Shown here: positions 61,057-64,000 of the stretch, piece by piece
How positions within the stretch are numbered: position 1 is the stretch's first letter
Layout: each line of letters starts with the position of its first letter
From: Caryophanales bacterium UBA784
GTDB taxonomy: Bacteria; Bacillota_I; Bacilli_A; RFN20; CAG-288
Assembly: GCA_002297045.1 (NCBI GenBank)
Contig: DBJE01000001.1
Location: forward strand, 1-64,000
DNA: 64,000 nt
Direction of reading: 5' to 3'
Translations under genes and position numbers: made by a program
The notes under the pieces: generated by a model
Databases searched by the model: none
Seen by the model: only the letters and a program-made list of their open reading frames with translations
What the model was told of the DNA's origin: nothing

Positions 61057-62047
61057 AAATAAAGTGGTTTCCGGAAGGGGAGAAAGGCTTCTCCGCCTGA
61101 CAAGCAATAAAGGACGGCAGAGGAAGGATGCCACGTCTTTCTCCTCCTGTTATGGAGGAGCGGAGGCAAATGTCCTTATGTCGCTCTCTTCCCTTGGCAG
61201 GAAGACGAGATTCCTCACGCGGCTTGGAAAGGATGAAATCTCCTTAGGTGCCCTTCTAGCCCTGAAGAAGGCGGGAGTCGATCCTTCATTTATCAAAAGA
61301 GACGATAATCCCCTTGGCCTCTATTTCTTGGAAGAAGGGGAAGGAAAACGCCCTTCCAAGGTGGTCTATCACCGAAAAGGATCATCGGCAACAGCAAGGA
61401 AAAAAGATGATTTTGATTTCGATGAAGCCTTAAAGGATGTAGCCCTGTTCCATGTTTCGGGTATCTCTCTGTGCTTGAGCGAGAGTAGGCGAGAGTGTGT
61501 TAGGGAGGCAAGGAAAGCCTGTAAGAAAAGGAACATTCCGGTTAGCTTTGACTTTAATTATCGCTCGACTTTGCTCCCTCTAGAGGACGCAAAGAAGATT
61601 TATCCTCTTGTCGTACCCTATTGCAAATATATCTTTGCCTCTTTATGGGATAGGAAGACACTTCTTGGCTTTAGGCCTTTTGAAGAAAACGAGGACGAAG
61701 TCTTCCAGAAAGCCTGCAAAGAGTTTGGATTCGACTTCATCTTCACGAAGAAACGGAGCATCATCAATGACCGCAACCAGCTTCTCCTTCCTCTTGCTTA
61801 TACGGAAAAGGGAAAGATTGTAGGACGGCAAGAGGAAAGGTATATCTTCGACCGGATTGGTGCGGGTGATTCCTTTGCCGCCGGAGTCCTCTTTGGACTA
61901 TTGGAAAAGAAAGAATTGAAGGAAAGCCTCGACTATGGCATTGCCAACTGTGCCTTAAAGCAGACAATCTTCGGTGACCAGGCTAATTTCTCAAAAGAGG
62001 AACTGGAAGAGTACCTCCGTAGGGGAAAGGAGGAAAGGAGAAGATGA
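61049..62047 (+). CDS. kdgK: PfkB-family sugar kinase, 2-keto-3-deoxygluconate kinase-like
   Basis: A 332-residue ribokinase-fold enzyme. YGGAEANVLMSLSSLG near residues 33-48, GLYFLEEGEGKRPSKVVYHR (substrate lid region typical of KDG kinases) and DRIGAGDSFAAGVLFGLL with catalytic Asp are present. It would phosphorylate KDG to KDPG in hexuronate breakdown. An Arg-rich loop replaces part of the N-terminal strand. It overlaps neighbours on both sides, confirming the operon. Aldolase and dehydratase partners are not in the window. The symbol is tentative. Confidence 0.82.
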   Translation: MDKNKVVSGRGERLLRLTSNKGRQRKDATSFSSCYGGAEANVLMSLSSLGRKTRFLTRLGKDEISLGALLALKKAGVDPSFIKRDDNPLGLYFLEEGEGKRPSKVVYHRKGSSATARKKDDFDFDEALKDVALFHVSGISLCLSESRRECVREARKACKKRNIPVSFDFNYRSTLLPLEDAKKIYPLVVPYCKYIFASLWDRKTLLGFRPFEENEDEVFQKACKEFGFDFIFTKKRSIINDRNQLLLPLAYTEKGKIVGRQEERYIFDRIGAGDSFAAGVLFGLLEKKELKESLDYGIANCALKQTIFGDQANFSKEELEEYLRRGKEERRR

Positions 62048-62700
62048 GATTCCTTTTTCTTGGTGATTCCCTTAGGCAGGAAAACGGGGAAGAGACCTAC
62101 CCTCAGGAAGGCTGGCCCAGGGAGAGGAAGAATTTTTATCCCGGAATCGACATCCTGAACTTTGCCAAGAACGGACGATCAAGCAAGTCCTTCCTTGACG
62201 AAGGAAGATTCTCTTTTGCCCTTTCAAAGGCCAGGGAAGGGGATATCTGCTTCATCGGCTTTGGACACAACGACGAAAAAAAGGAAGACCCTTCAAGATA
62301 CACGGATTCCTTTACCACTTTTGAACAGAATCTGACCTATAGGGTAGAAGAGAGGAAGAAAAAGAAGGTTACCTGCATTCTTCTTACTCCCATTACCCGT
62401 TTGCGCTATTCAAGTGATGGCATCCTCCTTCACACCCACCTATCCTACCCAGCGGCGATAAAGGAAGTGGCTGAAAAGAAAAAGGTCCATCTGATTGACC
62501 TTGAGAAGAGGACCTACGGCTACTTTTCAAAGAGAAGCCAAGAGGAGAATGAAGAGTTCTTTAGGAGGCTTAAGCCGAAGGAGTACAAAAACTATCCGGA
62601 AGGCAAAGTCGACCATACCCATCTGCGGAGAAAAGGAGCAAGGCTTGTCTGCGAGATGGTCAAAAAGAAAAGGGATGAATTTCAACTAAGGAAAAAGTGA
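62044..62700 (+). CDS. SGNH hydrolase, rhamnogalacturonan acetylesterase-like
   Basis: A 218-residue SGNH esterase: block I FLGDSL with nucleophile Ser, block II N-G-R-S-S-K-S-F, block III GFGHND, and block V DHTHLRRKG with Asp and His. The NGRSSKSF segment and the TPITR element are typical of rhamnogalacturonan acetylesterases (YesT/RhgT) that deacetylate pectin fragments. No signal peptide, so it acts in the cytoplasm. It overlaps the kinase gene by four bases and lies 10 before the ATPase. Confidence 0.85.
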   Translation: MRFLFLGDSLRQENGEETYPQEGWPRERKNFYPGIDILNFAKNGRSSKSFLDEGRFSFALSKAREGDICFIGFGHNDEKKEDPSRYTDSFTTFEQNLTYRVEERKKKKVTCILLTPITRLRYSSDGILLHTHLSYPAAIKEVAEKKKVHLIDLEKRTYGYFSKRSQEENEEFFRRLKPKEYKNYPEGKVDHTHLRRKGARLVCEMVKKKRDEFQLRKK

Positions 62701-62710
62701 GGAACAGAAA

Positions 62711-63802
62711 ATGTCACTCGAGCTAAAGAATATTTATAAAATCTATCCGAACGGCTACCAGGCCATCACCGACTTCAATCTGACAATAAACGACAAGGAA
62801 TTCATCGTTCTGGTCGGACCATCGGGATGCGGAAAGTCGACGACCCTCCGCAGGATTGCCGGCCTTGAGGATATCACTCATGGCGACTTTCTTATCGACG
62901 GGAAAAAAGTGAACAATCTCCCGCCGAAAGATCGTGGCATTGCCATGGTCTTCCAAAGTTATGCCCTTTATCCGACTTTGACCGTCTATGAAAACATGGC
63001 TTTCGGACTCGACTTGGCTGGATTTGATGAGGACATCATTGAAAAGCGGGTGACTCAGACAGCAAAGATTCTAGGCCTTAGTGATTATCTTGACCGTCTT
63101 CCTAAGGCACTCTCCGGCGGGCAGAGACAGCGTGTTGCCCTAGGACGTGCCATTATCCGTCATGCCAAGATTTTCCTCAGGGACGAACCTCTTTCCAATC
63201 TCGACGCCCGTCAGAGAGTCTCCATGCGTTCTGAGCTTATCCGTATCCATCGTCAGATCGGAGCAACGACGATCTATGTCACCCATGATCAGATTGAGGC
63301 AAGGACTAGGGCCACACGGATTGTCTGCAGGGACGTCGGTGTCATCAAGCAGGTAGGAACGCCAAAGGAACTCTATTTCCATCCGAAGAACCTCTTTGTC
63401 GCCGGATTTATCGGCGACCCTCCGAGGAATTTCCTTCACGGAAAGGAAAAGGATGGTGTGTTTGTCAGTGAGGATGGATATCTTTCCCTGCCTCTCTCTC
63501 CCCTCTCTTCCACTAGGAAGGAAAAACTGAAGGGCAAGGAACTCGTCCTTGGCTACCGTCCCGAACATGTCACCTTAAAGAGAGAGGAAGGGAAGAACCT
63601 GCTGCCGTTAAAAGGAAGAGTGGAAGTCAGCGAAAGGCTCGGCGATGTCGTCAACGTCTATGTCAATGTCGGAAAGGAAAAGGCGATTTTAAAGCTCGCT
63701 CCCGAGGAGAATGTTTCTATCGGCGACCATATCGAATACTTCGTTGACAGGAACAACGTCCATTTCTTTGACGCCAAAAGCGAGGACGCCATCGAAGAAT
63801 GA
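62711..63802 (+). CDS. carbohydrate ABC transporter ATPase (MsmX/UgpC type)
   Basis: A 363-residue ATPase: Walker A GPSGCGKST, Q-loop VFQSYALYP, signature LSGGQRQRVALGRA, Walker B IFL-(AGG)-DEPLSNLD, VTHDQIEA, and a C-terminal regulatory OB-type domain (LGYRPEHV). Family Met positions FLMDEP, EAMTM, VMKDG and PPMNF are AGG at 63179, 63302, 63308, 63329 and near 63421, while ALGRA has CGT. Such ATPases serve several sugar importers; permease genes are not in the window. It overlaps the MATE gene by four bases. Confidence 0.92.
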   Translation: MSLELKNIYKIYPNGYQAITDFNLTINDKEFIVLVGPSGCGKSTTLRRIAGLEDITHGDFLIDGKKVNNLPPKDRGIAMVFQSYALYPTLTVYENMAFGLDLAGFDEDIIEKRVTQTAKILGLSDYLDRLPKALSGGQRQRVALGRAIIRHAKIFLRDEPLSNLDARQRVSMRSELIRIHRQIGATTIYVTHDQIEARTRATRIVCRDVGVIKQVGTPKELYFHPKNLFVAGFIGDPPRNFLHGKEKDGVFVSEDGYLSLPLSPLSSTRKEKLKGKELVLGYRPEHVTLKREEGKNLLPLKGRVEVSERLGDVVNVYVNVGKEKAILKLAPEENVSIGDHIEYFVDRNNVHFFDAKSEDAIEE

Positions 63803-64000
63803 GCATGTCCTCCTCCAGGAAGAAGGAACTGAAGAAACGGGAGTTCATCCTGAAAGGGAATAGGTGGAAAGTCGTTTTCTCCATTTCAGCCCCTCTCTTC
63901 TTCTTCACCCTCTTCAATTATATCTATTCCATTATCGATACCATCAGGTGTTCAGGCATATCCAAGGCAGCAGTCGATGCGGTCGGCGCCTTAAACCAGG
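63799..64000 (+). CDS. MATE-family efflux transporter, N-terminal part
   Basis: The first 67 residues are visible: a basic leader, a hydrophobic helix (VVFSISAPLFFFTLFNYIYS) and IIDTI-(AGG)-CSGISKAAVDAVGALNQ. With AGG as Met this is IDTIMCSG, the usual MATE VDTIMVSG pattern. It overlaps the ATPase gene by ATGA and continues past the window end. A role in exporting a metabolite or drug cannot be set from this part. Confidence 0.8.
   Translation, partial: MSMSSSRKKELKKREFILKGNRWKVVFSISAPLFFFTLFNYIYSIIDTIRCSGISKAAVDAVGALNQ

Noticed and set aside
1..64000. AGG kept as arginine with coincidental Met-to-Arg substitutions
   Set aside because: Dozens of invariant Met positions in unrelated families would have to be Arg, always by AGG and never by CGN or AGA, while true Arg positions in the same genes use CGN or AGA.
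1..64000. CRISPR arrays, insertion sequences, integrase or prophage modules
   Set aside because: No regularly spaced direct repeats, transposase or integrase motifs were found; only the AP2 gene, the DUF4417 gene and the AbiE/XRE-ImmA genes hint at mobile origin.

Overview
The window reads as a chromosome segment of an uncultivated, probably gut-dwelling member of the Bacilli: strong AGGAGG-type ribosome binding sites, many surface lipoproteins with classic lipoboxes, Firmicutes-type transporters, and tRNAs with encoded CCA. Its most important property is not a gene. In most of the coding sequence AGG is read as methionine, not arginine. Invariant Met positions of well-known families carry AGG, while true Arg positions in the same genes carry CGN or AGA. 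An AGG-to-Met code in a clade of uncultivated Bacilli was reported in a published computational screen (Shulgina and Eddy 2021, from memory), so the code itself is known. This window supplies independent evidence and contains the likely decoding tRNA: a CCU tRNA at 29867-29943 that has U rather than the arginine-identity A at position 20. Every arginine that a standard translation derives from AGG should be read as Met here.

Layout. 1-2.2 kb: end of a Sel1-repeat gene, an AP2-domain gene and a tRNA-Leu(UAG). 2.7-13.5 kb: a sugar-uptake and glycoside-processing operon (beta-phosphoglucomutase, esterase, GH3 enzyme, two-permease ABC transporter) facing a divergent AraC regulator fused to a GH39 domain. 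This block uses almost no AGG and lies between two tRNA-Leu(UAG) genes, so it is probably acquired. 13.5-22 kb: a structured RNA candidate, a hydroxyacyl-CoA dehydrogenase and three large lipoproteins. 22-26 kb: the NAD operon pncB-nadD-nadE. 26-35 kb: hemolysin III-like protein, AbiE toxin-antitoxin pair, two tRNAs, then an XRE-ImmA operon carrying a duplicated two-gene cassette around a DUF4417 gene, and an exported protein. 35-42.6 kb: tRNA-Leu(CAG), a lamin-tail-domain lipoprotein, and an old-yellow-enzyme/aconitase-X operon. 43-49 kb: three more surface lipoproteins. 49-53 kb: a frameshifted AAA/DUF4143 gene, a second structured RNA, a V8-like protease and a lipoprotein. 53-57 kb: two YfcE-type phosphodiesterases and an amino-acid ABC transporter behind a lysine-riboswitch-like leader. 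57-64 kb: alcohol dehydrogenase and a uronate/pectin operon (SDR, lipoprotein, deacetylase, KDG-kinase-like PfkB, rhamnogalacturonan-acetylesterase-like SGNH protein, MsmX-type ATPase, start of a MATE transporter).

Together the genes describe a saccharolytic bacterium with two carbohydrate systems (xyloside/glucoside-type and pectin/uronate-type), NAD salvage, an elaborate lipoprotein surface, and a defence or conflict cluster near the tRNA genes at 27-33 kb. All family calls were made by reading the sequence; no database search was run.
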